Source of the DNA: Amycolatopsis sp. NBC_01480
Lineage (GTDB): Bacteria > Actinomycetota > Actinomycetes > Mycobacteriales > Pseudonocardiaceae
NCBI RefSeq assembly: GCF_036227205.1
Contig: NZ_CP109442.1
Span: forward strand, 9,486,001 to 9,550,000
Reading direction: 5' to 3'
Length of the DNA stretch: 64,000 bases
Made by a program: the position numbers and the translations under genes. Below the pieces are notes generated by a model. It was not told the DNA's origin. It worked only from the letters and a program-made list of their open reading frames with translations, and did not search any database. Below, in pieces: positions 43,744 through 52,572 of the stretch. The first letter of the stretch is position 1, and each line of letters opens with the position of its first letter.

Positions 43744-46700
43744 TCACCGCCGGGCGCGGTCGACCACCTCGTCTCCGGTCAGGGTCGTGGCCGGGTGGTG
43801 GCTGAGGCAGAAGGGCGGGCGCACCTTCTGGAACCGGATGTTGTCGCTCGTCACGTAGAAGGTGCCGGGTGGGAGGGTGGCCAGGTCGGTCAGGTCGCGG
43901 CCCTTGTTGCGGGCCAGTTCCCGCGCCGCGTCGATGTGGGCGGCGGTGTTCTGGCGGCCGAAGAACTGCGTGGTCGCGTTGCCGGAGATGCGGCTGTGCA
44001 CGGCTTTCGGCGCCTGTGTCGCGAGGATCATGCCCAGCCCGTACTTCCGGGCCTGCGACGCGAGCCGGATGCTGCTGTCCGTGCTGGCCGCGTGGCTCGT
44101 CGACGGGGCCAGGTCCTGCGCCTCGTCCATCACCAGCAGGCCGCCGAGCGGGCGGTCCCGCGCCGGGTTCTTCTTGATCCAGGCGAACAGTTCCAGCTGC
44201 AGCCGGTTGACGAAGCTCTGCTGCTCCTCCCGGTCCGGGATGCCGTCGAAGTTCACCACCGACACCCGCGCGTGCCGGCCCTCGGACGGGATCAGCAGCG
44301 AACCCGGCTCGACCGGGTTCGCCGACCGGCGCAGCGCCGGGTCGTTGATCTGCGCGGTACGCAGGTTCTCGGCGAGGTCCGCCGCGATGGTGCCGGCGTT
44401 GGCCAGGCCGCTCACGCTGTCCGGGAGGTCCGTGAGCACGTCGATCAGCCCGTCGAGACTCCGGCCGCCGGTGCCGGCGTAGTACTGCAACGCCTGCCGG
44501 AGCACCGCCCGGCCCCGGTCCGCCTTCGCCGTCTTCCCGCCCACCCGCGCGCTCGACGCCAGTGACGCGACCGCGGCGTTGACAGCGAACTCCAGCTCGT
44601 CAAGATCGTCCAGCACGGCCGCGAAGTCCGGCAGTGGCGGGAAGCTCAACGGCCGGCCGTTCTGCTTTCCCGGCGTCCACACGACAACCTCGGTGCCACG
44701 GAGGTACTCGGCGGCCTTCTCGCGGTCCCCCTCGCCCCACCTCGCCGGCGGCGACGGCCACGGGTCGCCGAGGCGCGCGAGGTCGTTGTTGAGGTCCAGC
44801 ACGATCGAGGAAACGCCCTGCAGCGCGCATTCCTCGACCAGCCGGCGGATGAGCACGGTCTTCCCCGAACCCGAGCCGGCGAAGATCATCACGTGCTTGC
44901 GCAGGGTTTCGAGCGGGACGCCGACCGTCGACCCGTCCGCGGCCAGCCGGCCGACCGGCACCGTGGGGACGCCGGTAGGCATCGCGGAAGAACCGGGCTC
45001 GTCGACGACCGGCGCGGCAGGTTCGACTGCCCGCGCAACAGGCTCGGCAACAGGCTCGGCGGGCACACCTCCGGGGAGGTCCGGCAAGACCGCGGACAGC
45101 AACTCGCTCCCGGACGCGGGCCGGCGCGCGCCGAGCCAGTCGAAGAAACCAGGCCGCTGCTCCTCCGACATGACCTGCAACGCCGAGAAGACCCGGAGGT
45201 CCTGCTCGGTGATCGGCACCGAAAGCCCACCGGCCACGGTCATCTTCTTGAGGTGCTCCTGCGTGGCCGCGCCCCGCGCCCACGGGATGTTGCGGATCAG
45301 CACGAGATGGCGTCCGCCGCCGTCGTGCACCCCGGACGCGGTGATGGCGTTCTTCAGCCGGCTCACCGCGTTGCGGCCGTCGTTGCTCGACGCCGCGCGG
45401 AAGGACCACCGTTCTTCGGTCTCGTCCTCGTCGACGGTCCACCGGAGCCGGGCGTGCAGCGAGGGCCGCCGTCCCGCGGGCGGCGGGTCGACGGTCCACT
45501 CGCCTTCCGAGCCACGCTCCCTGACCCACGCGGCCAGGGCGGCGCGAAGCAGCGGGGGCACCGCCTCGTCCTCCCGGTCCGGGTCGAGCGGGCCGCGCAC
45601 GTCGGCGGCGGCCTTCAGCTCTTCGAACCGGGCGTCGAACGGCGCGAGGTCCGCCGTGGACGGCAAAGGCAGCTCGCCCGAGACCACGCCGTCGAACGGC
45701 AGCACCTCCAGCGCGGACTCGTCGAACGTCACCAGCTCGCGGATCTCCCCGCTCTGCAGGCACGCCTCGGCGTGGCGGGAGATCCGGTTCAGCACCTCGC
45801 GCGGGGTCAGCGTGCTGATCCCGGCGAACGCCGACTCAGCCACCGGCCAGGTCTGGTGCGAGGGGGCGAACGAGATCCGCTCGTAGGTCCGCTGGAGCCA
45901 GGACGCGACGAGCTCGCGGCCGATCCCGTCGTCCTGGAGCCGGTTGAGCACCGACGACGCGGTGAACCGGTCCCGCACCGACGCGACCGCCTTGTTCCTG
46001 ATCAGATCCCAGGTCTGGGGCAGGCAGGCGACGACCGTGAGCGTCCGCCGGGTCTCCTCGCGCAGCAGCATCAGGCCGTCGGCGACCTCTTCGATCTTCG
46101 TCTCGGTTTCCTCGTCGTCCTGCGCCGAGCCGATCTGGGTGGTCCGCTTCCGGGACTGCGCGACGAAGGTGTCGATCTGGTCCACGGCGATCACGCTCGG
46201 GCCGGTCAGCGCCAGCAGCTTGGACACGTCGCCGACGACCTCCCGCGGCGACGGCGCAGCGGCCCGGAACCCCCACGTCCGCCGGTCCTCGGGGTCGAGG
46301 TCCTCGGCCGAGTGCAGCCGGTCCTCCCCGATGGTGTTCAGCCGCGAGGCGTCGGCCGCCAGCAGGACCAGCGCGCGGGCGACGTCCTGGCAGTCGAACG
46401 CGACCCGCCGGTCGTACCGCTTCAGCGCGGCGATGAACTGGTCCAGCTCACGCGGGGTCAGCTCCGTCTCGCCCCGCACCGCCGCCGCGAGCGGCGGCGG
46501 CACCTTCGCCAGTGCGCAGATCCGTTGGAGGAACACACCAAGCTGGTTCTGTCCGTTCCGGCCGTCCTCCATCAGCCCGTGCAGGATCGCGTCGGCGATG
46601 TCCGCCCAGAACCCGCTGACGTCGCCCAGGTTGCTGAGGAAGAAGTAGCCCTCGGCGCGCAGCTGCTGGCGGAACCAGCCGAGCAGGTGTGTCTTGCCCG

Positions 46701-46905
46701 CCCCTTGCCGTCCGTTCAGCACCACGCCGATCGGGCTCGGCCCCTGGCTGTCGGCCGCGGCCCGCAGTCCTTTGGCGAGCATGCCTTGCGCCTCGGCGTT
46801 CAGGGACCGGACGTGGACCGGCTGCGTCGTCCACACGTGCTCCTGGGTCAGCGCGGAATCGGCGCGCAGCGCTTCCAGCGCTTCCCTCGGCCCGGCGCTC
46901 ATCAC
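43744..46905 (-). CDS. Dual P-loop ATPase with C-terminal HerA/FtsK-like domain (candidate defence ATPase)
   Basis: A 1053-residue protein with two NTPase modules. The first is AAA/STAND-like: Walker A GRQGAGKT at 65-72, Walker B SVIAVDQID near 237-245, and then VVACLPQTWDLI. The second is HerA/FtsK-like: Walker A GSGSGKT at 677-683, LVMDEAQDLAP, and an ILATQAPKAVHSRI stretch typical of HerA-type DNA pumps. A linker rich in Pro/Val/Glu (about 610-650) separates them. The start is GTG 46905 or ATG 46902, both overlapping the previous stop. It is the last gene of a four-gene operon. DNA translocation or remodelling is inferred. Confidence 0.75.
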   Translation of the reverse strand: MMSAGPREALEALRADSALTQEHVWTTQPVHVRSLNAEAQGMLAKGLRAAADSQGPSPIGVVLNGRQGAGKTHLLGWFRQQLRAEGYFFLSNLGDVSGFWADIADAILHGLMEDGRNGQNQLGVFLQRICALAKVPPPLAAAVRGETELTPRELDQFIAALKRYDRRVAFDCQDVARALVLLAADASRLNTIGEDRLHSAEDLDPEDRRTWGFRAAAPSPREVVGDVSKLLALTGPSVIAVDQIDTFVAQSRKRTTQIGSAQDDEETETKIEEVADGLMLLREETRRTLTVVACLPQTWDLIRNKAVASVRDRFTASSVLNRLQDDGIGRELVASWLQRTYERISFAPSHQTWPVAESAFAGISTLTPREVLNRISRHAEACLQSGEIRELVTFDESALEVLPFDGVVSGELPLPSTADLAPFDARFEELKAAADVRGPLDPDREDEAVPPLLRAALAAWVRERGSEGEWTVDPPPAGRRPSLHARLRWTVDEDETEERWSFRAASSNDGRNAVSRLKNAITASGVHDGGGRHLVLIRNIPWARGAATQEHLKKMTVAGGLSVPITEQDLRVFSALQVMSEEQRPGFFDWLGARRPASGSELLSAVLPDLPGGVPAEPVAEPVARAVEPAAPVVDEPGSSAMPTGVPTVPVGRLAADGSTVGVPLETLRKHVMIFAGSGSGKTVLIRRLVEECALQGVSSIVLDLNNDLARLGDPWPSPPARWGEGDREKAAEYLRGTEVVVWTPGKQNGRPLSFPPLPDFAAVLDDLDELEFAVNAAVASLASSARVGGKTAKADRGRAVLRQALQYYAGTGGRSLDGLIDVLTDLPDSVSGLANAGTIAADLAENLRTAQINDPALRRSANPVEPGSLLIPSEGRHARVSVVNFDGIPDREEQQSFVNRLQLELFAWIKKNPARDRPLGGLLVMDEAQDLAPSTSHAASTDSSIRLASQARKYGLGMILATQAPKAVHSRISGNATTQFFGRQNTAAHIDAARELARNKGRDLTDLATLPPGTFYVTSDNIRFQKVRPPFCLSHHPATTLTGDEVVDRARR

Positions 46906-47543
46906 TCCGCCATCGAGAGGAGGTGGTTGTCCTCACCGCCGATCCGGACCGCGGCCGCGCGGTCCTCGGCCGTGAGCGTCTTCTGGTTCGCCTCCGGGAT
47001 GAGCGTCCCCCCTTTGCCGTCCAGGTCCTTGAGCACCTGGTCCACCTCGTGCCTGGGCAGGCCGTCGAGCTGCCGGCGCAAGTCGGTGAGGCTCACCCAG
47101 TCCTCGGGCTCGGCGGCCAGGTCGGCATAGGCCCGGCGCACCCGGTCCACAATGGACGCTTCGGCGTCTTCCTCGGCCAGCTCGGGCACCTCGGCGGTGA
47201 ACAGCTGGTCGATGGTGAGCCGGTTGGCCGACAGGTACCGGTCCAGCGCCGCGGTCATCCGGTGGACGACCCGGTCCAGCGGGGCCGGCCGGCCGCCCGG
47301 GGTCGCGGTGAACTCGGCCCGGCACCAGGTCCAGCCACGCTCGGTGAGCGCGTGCTCGTAGGTCCGGCCCGATTTCTCGCTGGTGACCAGTTTCTCCGCC
47401 TTGAGCACGCGGCGGTCCTCGCCGACGATGCGCAGTCCGCAACACTCGTCCAGCTCCGGGTTGGAGATCACCCGGGCCTCGGCCATCAGCGCGTACAGCA
47501 GAGTGCGCTGGAGGCTGCTCAGCTTCGGCTTGTCCTGCGGCAT
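46902..47543 (-). CDS. Predicted winged-helix protein of the ATPase operon
   Basis: A 213-residue soluble protein with no family I can name. The N-terminal SLQRTLLYALMAEARVISNPELDE...RRVLKAEKLVTSEKSGRTYEHALTERGW (about 8-70) has the helix-helix-wing pattern of winged-helix DNA binders. A second helical part (about 150-190, LTDLRRQLDGLPRHEVDQVLKDLD) looks like another small winged helix. ATG 47543 shares one base with the preceding stop (TAATG), and its own stop overlaps the ATPase start, so stoichiometric co-translation with the ATPase is likely. Confidence 0.6.
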   Translation of the reverse strand: MPQDKPKLSSLQRTLLYALMAEARVISNPELDECCGLRIVGEDRRVLKAEKLVTSEKSGRTYEHALTERGWTWCRAEFTATPGGRPAPLDRVVHRMTAALDRYLSANRLTIDQLFTAEVPELAEEDAEASIVDRVRRAYADLAAEPEDWVSLTDLRRQLDGLPRHEVDQVLKDLDGKGGTLIPEANQKTLTAEDRAAAVRIGGEDNHLLSMAE

Positions 47544-48637
47544 TAAGACGCTCCTCGTGAGTCGATGTCGAGCACGGTGAAGCCGGTGGGATCGGTGACG
47601 TGCAGCTCGGTTCGCCGGCTGTGGAGGATCACCGCTCCCCGGACCTGGACCCGGCGCTGCTCGTAGTGCGCGACGATGGCGGACTCGTAGGTCCGGCGGT
47701 CGGGCAGCCGGACGTGCAGCTTCCGGCGCGCGGTGCCGGCCAGCGGGGTGTCCGCGCTGACGTCGATCGCCCAGTGGTCGCGATCCAGACGCGGGATGAG
47801 CCCGGTGACGGTGACGACGGCGGGCACCTCGGGCAGGGACACCACGCCGTCGTCGAGGGTTTCGAGCAGCCGGAGACGGGTGGCGGTGGCCCGCAGCCGG
47901 TCGCCGGCGCCCGGTTCGAAGCGGTAGACAGCGGGCGGCAGGTCTGCCGGCAGGGTGCGCGACCAGCCGAAGCCGATTTCGAACGAGCGTTCCTCGGACT
48001 CGTCGGACAGGGCGCCCAGCACGTCGCAGAGATCCGCGGAAAGCGGCGCCCCGCCCGGGTCGGCTTTCGGTTCCGCGGCCGGGTCGCTGAGCACGGAGAC
48101 CGCGCCGTGCAACCGCTGGGTCACCAGGCGGCCCAGCGGCATCCCGGAGCCGTCGGACTCCCCGAGCGGTACCCGGACCGGCACGATGTAACTGCCGGGC
48201 CGGCCCGTGCCGACCTGGATCCCGGCCATGAACCGGTCGACCGCCGCGGACCCCTCGCCACCGGACGACGGGTCCCCGAGGACGGCGTTCGACACCGCCC
48301 GGAACGCCCCGCCGATGCGTGCGACGGCCGAGAGCGCGTGCCGCAGCGTGGTGAATCCGGACAACGGCGTCAGGAACCGGAACCGCTGCGTGTCGGCCGG
48401 GGACGAGCCGATGTCCTGGGCGATTTCGCCCGGCGCCCGGTCCTCGACCGCGGCCAGAACGTCGAGGATCTCGCGCACGCGCAGGTCACCGTCGCCCATG
48501 CCGTCGCGGGCGGGGACGAGGACGTCGGCGCCGTCGCGCGTCCAGATCGACGCGCCGCGCCACTGGAGCGGGCGGAGTTGCCAGCCGGTTCCGCGCAGGT
48601 AGTCGGCGATGGCCGAGACGCCGAGGGCGGCCGTCAT
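47543..48637 (-). CDS. Unrecognised 364-residue protein of the ATPase operon
   Basis: No known domain is evident. It is soluble and mixed alpha/beta, with no signal or membrane segment. The N-terminal part (GVSAIADYLRGTGWQLRP..., about 5-60) is followed by a helical region, and the C-terminal 120 residues look beta-rich (VVTVTGLIPRLDRDHWAIDVS...RRVQVRGAVILHSRRTELHV), somewhat like an OB or SH3-type barrel. ATG 48637 overlaps the DUF4365 stop (ATGA). It is probably a specificity or scaffold subunit of the cassette, which is inference from position. Confidence 0.5.
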   Translation of the reverse strand: MTAALGVSAIADYLRGTGWQLRPLQWRGASIWTRDGADVLVPARDGMGDGDLRVREILDVLAAVEDRAPGEIAQDIGSSPADTQRFRFLTPLSGFTTLRHALSAVARIGGAFRAVSNAVLGDPSSGGEGSAAVDRFMAGIQVGTGRPGSYIVPVRVPLGESDGSGMPLGRLVTQRLHGAVSVLSDPAAEPKADPGGAPLSADLCDVLGALSDESEERSFEIGFGWSRTLPADLPPAVYRFEPGAGDRLRATATRLRLLETLDDGVVSLPEVPAVVTVTGLIPRLDRDHWAIDVSADTPLAGTARRKLHVRLPDRRTYESAIVAHYEQRRVQVRGAVILHSRRTELHVTDPTGFTVLDIDSRGAS

Positions 48638-49158
48638 GCGACGCTCCCGTCCTGCGGCTGCACCGAGCAGACCAGCGCGCGCAGGCTGCGGACGGTCAGC
48701 ACGTTCGCGACCGGCACCCGCACGGAGCGGTGGCGCTCGGGGCTGGGCTCGCCGACGGGGGCCTCGTCGCGGCCCGACCAGTAGTAGGCCAGGTGCCGGA
48801 AGAGCATTCCGTCCGTGCGGAATTCAGCGTACTCGCCGATTTCCGGTGGAACCCTGACCAGCACCAGATACCGCGGGATGGTGAAGTCGTCACCGGCGAT
48901 GCGGTTGAATTGCACCTCTGTGATTCCGGTGAAGTCCCATTCCGCTGCGGATGGCGCTTCGCGCGGGTCCGGCCACGCCCGAATCTGCACTTCGATACCC
49001 GGCGAAGCGACGCCGTTCACGCGGCCGGGGAAACGAATGCCGAGGTCGATTCCGTCCCGCTCGAGACTGTACGCGCGCACGAGCAAGCCAGCCGCGGAGG
49101 CAAGCGTGCGGACGTAATCCTCGCCGAAATTACCGTGGCGACCCAAGGCTTCCAGCAC
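48634..49158 (-). CDS. DUF4365-like predicted nuclease of the ATPase operon
   Basis: A 174-residue protein matching the DUF4365 pattern: GRHGNFGEDYVRTLASAAGLLVRA, then a DGIDLGIRF acidic position, SPGIEVQIRAW (the place of the E-x-K/Q active-site strand of PD-(D/E)xK folds), and FNRIAGDDFTIPRYLVLVRVP. I use GTG 49158 because GGGGGAGG precedes it; an ATG at 49182 would place that site inside the gene. It is first in the four-gene operon. Nuclease activity is inferred from the fold; the usual Lys/Gln of the motif appears as Gln-Ile-Arg here. Confidence 0.65.
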   Translation of the reverse strand: MLEALGRHGNFGEDYVRTLASAAGLLVRAYSLERDGIDLGIRFPGRVNGVASPGIEVQIRAWPDPREAPSAAEWDFTGITEVQFNRIAGDDFTIPRYLVLVRVPPEIGEYAEFRTDGMLFRHLAYYWSGRDEAPVGEPSPERHRSVRVPVANVLTVRSLRALVCSVQPQDGSVA

Positions 49159-49473
49159 ACAACCTCCCCCGGCTGTGATCATGAAGAGCGGCGGAGGAGA
49201 GCTTACGCGGCAGCTTATTCGCTGTCAGCGGAGGAAACCCGGATGGACCACCGGCGGCAACGATCGAGAAACGAAACCATTCGACGAACCAGGCCCCGAT
49301 GACGGGTACTGATTCCCGGACAAAAACGCGACAGAAACCGGAAAAGCGCAGGTCCGCCGGGTAACGTCGGCACCGCACGCGACCCGGCGGAATGATCGAC
49401 TCCACCGTCCCGCCGATAAACGACAGGAATTGTCCGGTCCGAGCACGGCCCAGCGCTGGCACAATCGGCGGAT
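49159..49473. other. AT-richer intergenic gap upstream of the ATPase operon
   Basis: About 315 bp with noticeably lower GC than the surroundings and no supported gene. It should contain the promoter of the DUF4365-ATPase operon on the minus strand. No palindrome or canonical promoter could be assigned confidently. Confidence 0.4.
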
Positions 49474-50259
49474 TCAGCCTCGTTCGTACGGGACCTTCTC
49501 CCCCGCTTCCACCGCCAGCGGCAGGCGGTTGCCCTCGGGCGGGAGCGGGCAGGTGGCGAAGTCCGTGAAGGCGCAGGGCAGGTTGACGGCGCGGTTGAAG
49601 TCCAGCGTCACCGTGCCGTCGGCGGACGGGGCGGCGACCGGGAGCGAGCGGTTGGCCGCGTACGTCGTGACGCCGCTGGTGGCGTCGGTGAAGAGGATGC
49701 TGAGGCCGCCGTTCTTGCCGTTGAACGCGGTGAGCGTGTGCTCCTCGCCGCCGAGTTCGAAGCGAACCCGGCCGGGCGCGGTGTAGACGTGGCTGAGCCC
49801 TTCGACGACCGCGCCGACGGTCGTGGGCCGCGGCGAGTCGAACGGCTCGAACCGCGCCTTCACGGCCCAGGCCGGGTCCGGCTCGTAGGACGGGACGCCG
49901 TGGAACGCTTGGAGTACCGGCGCTTTCGGGTCGTGCACCCGGATCAGGTACCCGGACCGGCGCGCGATCTCGATCTCGAGGTCACCGGCCGTCACCCGGG
50001 TCCCGGCACCGCTGTTGACCAGCTCGAACCGGCGCACGGCAGTGATCGGCTCGCCGTCGTGGACGAGTTCGCCACCGTCCGGGTCGACGTACGCGGCGTC
50101 CGCGTCCTGCCACCAGCGGCCAGGCAGCCCGGGGTACTCGCGCGGGGTGTCCTCCAGCCAGTCGAGCGAAACGAGCGCCAGCCACCCGTACGGATCGGCG
50201 AGGTCGGTTTCGCGCCGGGTCTTCCAGTCCTGCCACTCGCGGGCGAAGTCCACGGTCAT
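49474..50259 (-). CDS. DUF1684 domain protein
   Basis: A 261-residue protein of the widespread DUF1684 family. The N-terminal FAREWQDWKTRRETDLADPYGWLALVSLDWL and the C-terminal TVTLDFNRAVNLPCAFTDFATCPLPPEGNRLPL are diagnostic. No signal peptide is present. ATG 50259 has AAGGGG upstream. Function is unknown; the compact beta fold and conserved Cys/Asn residues near the end do not settle an activity. It marks the return to ordinary gene content after the defence-like cassette. Confidence 0.85.
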   Translation of the reverse strand: MTVDFAREWQDWKTRRETDLADPYGWLALVSLDWLEDTPREYPGLPGRWWQDADAAYVDPDGGELVHDGEPITAVRRFELVNSGAGTRVTAGDLEIEIARRSGYLIRVHDPKAPVLQAFHGVPSYEPDPAWAVKARFEPFDSPRPTTVGAVVEGLSHVYTAPGRVRFELGGEEHTLTAFNGKNGGLSILFTDATSGVTTYAANRSLPVAAPSADGTVTLDFNRAVNLPCAFTDFATCPLPPEGNRLPLAVEAGEKVPYERG

Positions 50260-50401
50260 CACGTGCCCCTTTCGTCGGCGCCGGTGCTGTGAGGGGGAAC
50301 GTCCGGGCGGGCGAGGCATTCCCGGTCCCAGCATGCGGGCACGCTGCGCGTAACGGACCGCGCCAGGCGGGCGACTACCTGGCGCTACCAGGAGGTCGAC
50401 A

Positions 50402-51232
50402 ATGTGGTCGCTGTTCACCAAGAAGGCTCCTCCGACGGTCGCGCTGACCCCGCCTCCACCGAACGCGCCGGATTACCTGCCGTTGCCAGACGACGGACGG
50501 TTCCCGGTCGCCGGGGAATCGCACTACCAGCCGGCCCTGTTCGCGGCCGCGCGTGGCCGGGTCGCGGGGCAGGAGTTCGACGAGCACCTCCCCGTGACGG
50601 CGGCGCTCACACCCGAGCCCGAAAACGAATGGGACCACCACGCCGTGCGCGTCGACGTCTTGATCGACGGGAAGCCGTTCAGAGTCGGCTACCTGCCACG
50701 GGAACTCGCCGCCGAGTACCAGCCCTCGCTGCTCGCGCTGGGGGAACGCGGTTTCGTGGGCACCTGCGCCGCGCGGATCACCGGTGGCGGCGAGCGGTTC
50801 TATGGCATCTACCTGCACGTCTCCCGGCCGCGTGACCTGCGGGTCGCGCTCGGGTTAGCGGAACCGTTCGTCGCCCGTCGGACGGAGGGAGCGGTGCTGC
50901 TGCACAACGACTGGTCGTGCACGGTGACCCAAGAGCACGCGCACCAGGACGTGCTGGCGCGCTACGCACCGGCTCCCGGGGGCGAACCGCGGGCCGTGAT
51001 CGCGTCGCTTTGCTTCTGTCTCATCGGAAGCGGGAAGTACCGCGGGCAGGAGGCGATCGAGGTCCGGCTGGACGGGGCGCGGGTCGGCGAGCTGACGCAC
51101 GCCATGTCCCAGCGGTACGGCGACCGGGTGCGGGCGCTGACCGGCCAGGGGCTCGCGGTCACCTGTGAAGCGTTCACGATCAGGACCGCGAGAGGCGTCG
51201 AGGTCGGATTGCGGATGCCGCCGGGCCGGTGA
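50402..51232 (+). CDS. HIRAN-domain protein with two HIRAN-like halves
   Basis: A 276-residue protein. Residues about 35-130 form a HIRAN-like domain (VAGESHYQPAL...LTPEPENEWDHHAVRVDV...VGYLPRELAAEYQPSL), a fold linked to recognition of DNA ends or damage. Residues about 170-270 repeat the layout more weakly (CTVTQEHAHQDVLARYAP...QEAIEVRLDGARVGELTHAMSQRYG). There is no attached helicase or nuclease. ATG 50402 follows AGGAGGTCGACA. Role unknown; DNA binding is an inference. Confidence 0.72.
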   Translation: MWSLFTKKAPPTVALTPPPPNAPDYLPLPDDGRFPVAGESHYQPALFAAARGRVAGQEFDEHLPVTAALTPEPENEWDHHAVRVDVLIDGKPFRVGYLPRELAAEYQPSLLALGERGFVGTCAARITGGGERFYGIYLHVSRPRDLRVALGLAEPFVARRTEGAVLLHNDWSCTVTQEHAHQDVLARYAPAPGGEPRAVIASLCFCLIGSGKYRGQEAIEVRLDGARVGELTHAMSQRYGDRVRALTGQGLAVTCEAFTIRTARGVEVGLRMPPGR

Positions 51233-51292
51233 ACCGATCGCGCGCGGCCGAGCCTCCGCGAGCTCCGGCGGCCGGATCGGTAGGGTCGCCGC

Positions 51293-51772
51293 GTGGCGGA
51301 GGACAACGAACAGGCTGTGGAGATCTACACCGACGGCGCCTGCAGCGGCAATCCCGGCCCCGGCGGCTGGGGCGCGTACCTGCGGTACGGCCGGCACGAG
51401 CGCGAGCTCTACGGCGGCGAGACCACGGTGACCACCAACAACCGCATGGAGCTGATGGCGCCGATCCGCGCGCTGGAGAGCCTCAAGCGCCCGTCGGTGG
51501 TGCGGATTTACACCGACAGCACCTACGTGCGCAACGGCATCACGCAATGGGTCGCCCGCTGGAAGAAGAACGGCTGGCAGACCCAGGCCAAGCAGCCCGT
51601 GAAGAACGCCGACCTCTGGCAGCGCCTCGAGTCCGCGGGCGAACGGCACCAGGTCGAGTGGCTGTGGGTCAAGGGACACGCGGGCCTGCCGGAGAACGAG
51701 AAGGCGGACCAGCTCGCCGTGCGCGGCGCGAAAGAAGCCGCCGAATCCGGGGTACGGCGCGCACGGGCGTGA
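51293..51772 (+). CDS. rnhA: Ribonuclease HI
   Basis: A 159-residue endonuclease cutting the RNA strand of RNA:DNA hybrids. The metal-binding acidic residues are seen in [36 protein letters not shown] and the final NEKADQLA. The basic loop [16 protein letters not shown] is present. GTG 51293 is the start. The gene's last 30-odd bases begin a degenerate tandem duplication that continues past the stop. Confidence 0.95.
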   Translation: MAEDNEQAVEIYTDGACSGNPGPGGWGAYLRYGRHERELYGGETTVTTNNRMELMAPIRALESLKRPSVVRIYTDSTYVRNGITQWVARWKKNGWQTQAKQPVKNADLWQRLESAGERHQVEWLWVKGHAGLPENEKADQLAVRGAKEAAESGVRRARA

Positions 51773-51915
51773 TCTTGGCCGGACCCGCCTGACCTCAGTC
51801 GCCGAGTCCGGGGGGTATGGCGCCCGAGCGAGATCGTGGCTGGACCAGCGCGACCTGCGCCGCTGGGCGCGAGTCCGCCGCGCCTGGGGCCTGATCCTGG
51901 CCAGACATGCCGAGG
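51740..51915. repeat. Degenerate tandem copies of the rnhA 3' end
   Basis: The segment starting GCCGAATCCGGGG at 51740 recurs at 51801 (GCCGAGTCCGGGG) and more loosely near 51868 (GCGAGTCCGCCGCG), each followed by a version of GATC-TGGC-GGAC. The spacing is about 61-68 bp. The rest of the gap to 52175 holds no supported gene; it should contain the promoter of the YchJ-like gene. Confidence 0.6.
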
Positions 51916-52175
51916 CACACCACTACCGCCGGGCAGACGGAGGGAGTGCGGGACGTGCAGGACGAGCGCTCTGGCGCGGGGCACCGACCTTGAGCGTTGG
52001 CGCCGAGCCAAGGAGGAACCCGGGCCTGCACGGCCAAAGCGTCCGGCTCGTACGTCACGTTCGCGTTCTGGCGCGGGTAACTTCACGGCGCTCGGGAGAT
52101 GGCGAAGGACATCGGTCCCGTGCGGTTCGCCACCTGGGTCGCCCGGGCAAAGGAGCTGGCGACACAATCGGTCCG

Positions 52176-52550
52176 GTGAGTACCTCCTGCCCCTGCGGCC
52201 TCGGCGAGCCGTATGACCTGTGCTGCGGCCGGCTCCATGACGGAAGCCGGTCCGCGCCGACTGCCGAGTTGCTGATGCGTTCGCGGTACTGCGCGTTCGC
52301 CGTCGGGGATTCGGCGTATCTGCTCGAAACCTGGCACTCGACTACCCGGCCGAAGCGACTGCGGTTGGACGGCGATCGGGTGTGGACCGGGCTGGAGATC
52401 ATCGGGCGCACAGGTGGCGGGCTGCTGCAGAACGAGGGCACGGTCGAGTTCCGGGCGCACTACCGGCTCGACGGCCGGTCCGACGCGCAGCACGAGAACA
52501 GCCGCTTCGTCCGCGAAGCAAGTCGCTGGTTTTACCTCGACGCGCTCTGA
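52176..52550 (+). CDS. YchJ-like (UPF0225) SEC-C protein
   Basis: A 124-residue protein with the N-terminal SEC-C zinc motif CPCGLGEPYDLCCGRLH and the NTF2-like UPF0225 body (AELLMRSRYCAFAVGDSAYLLETWH, VEFRAHYRLDG, SRFVREASRWFYLDA). The GTG 52176 start lacks a strong ribosome site nearby; an AAAGGAG lies about 25 nt upstream, so the message may be leaderless. Function unknown. Confidence 0.85.
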   Translation: MSTSCPCGLGEPYDLCCGRLHDGSRSAPTAELLMRSRYCAFAVGDSAYLLETWHSTTRPKRLRLDGDRVWTGLEIIGRTGGGLLQNEGTVEFRAHYRLDGRSDAQHENSRFVREASRWFYLDAL

Positions 52551-52572
52551 AAGCGTGCTAAACAAGGCGCCG

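Noticed and set aside
42484..49473. Prophage or integrative element around the ATPase cassette
   Set aside because: No integrase, transposase, tRNA or flanking direct repeat was found, so island status rests on gene content only.
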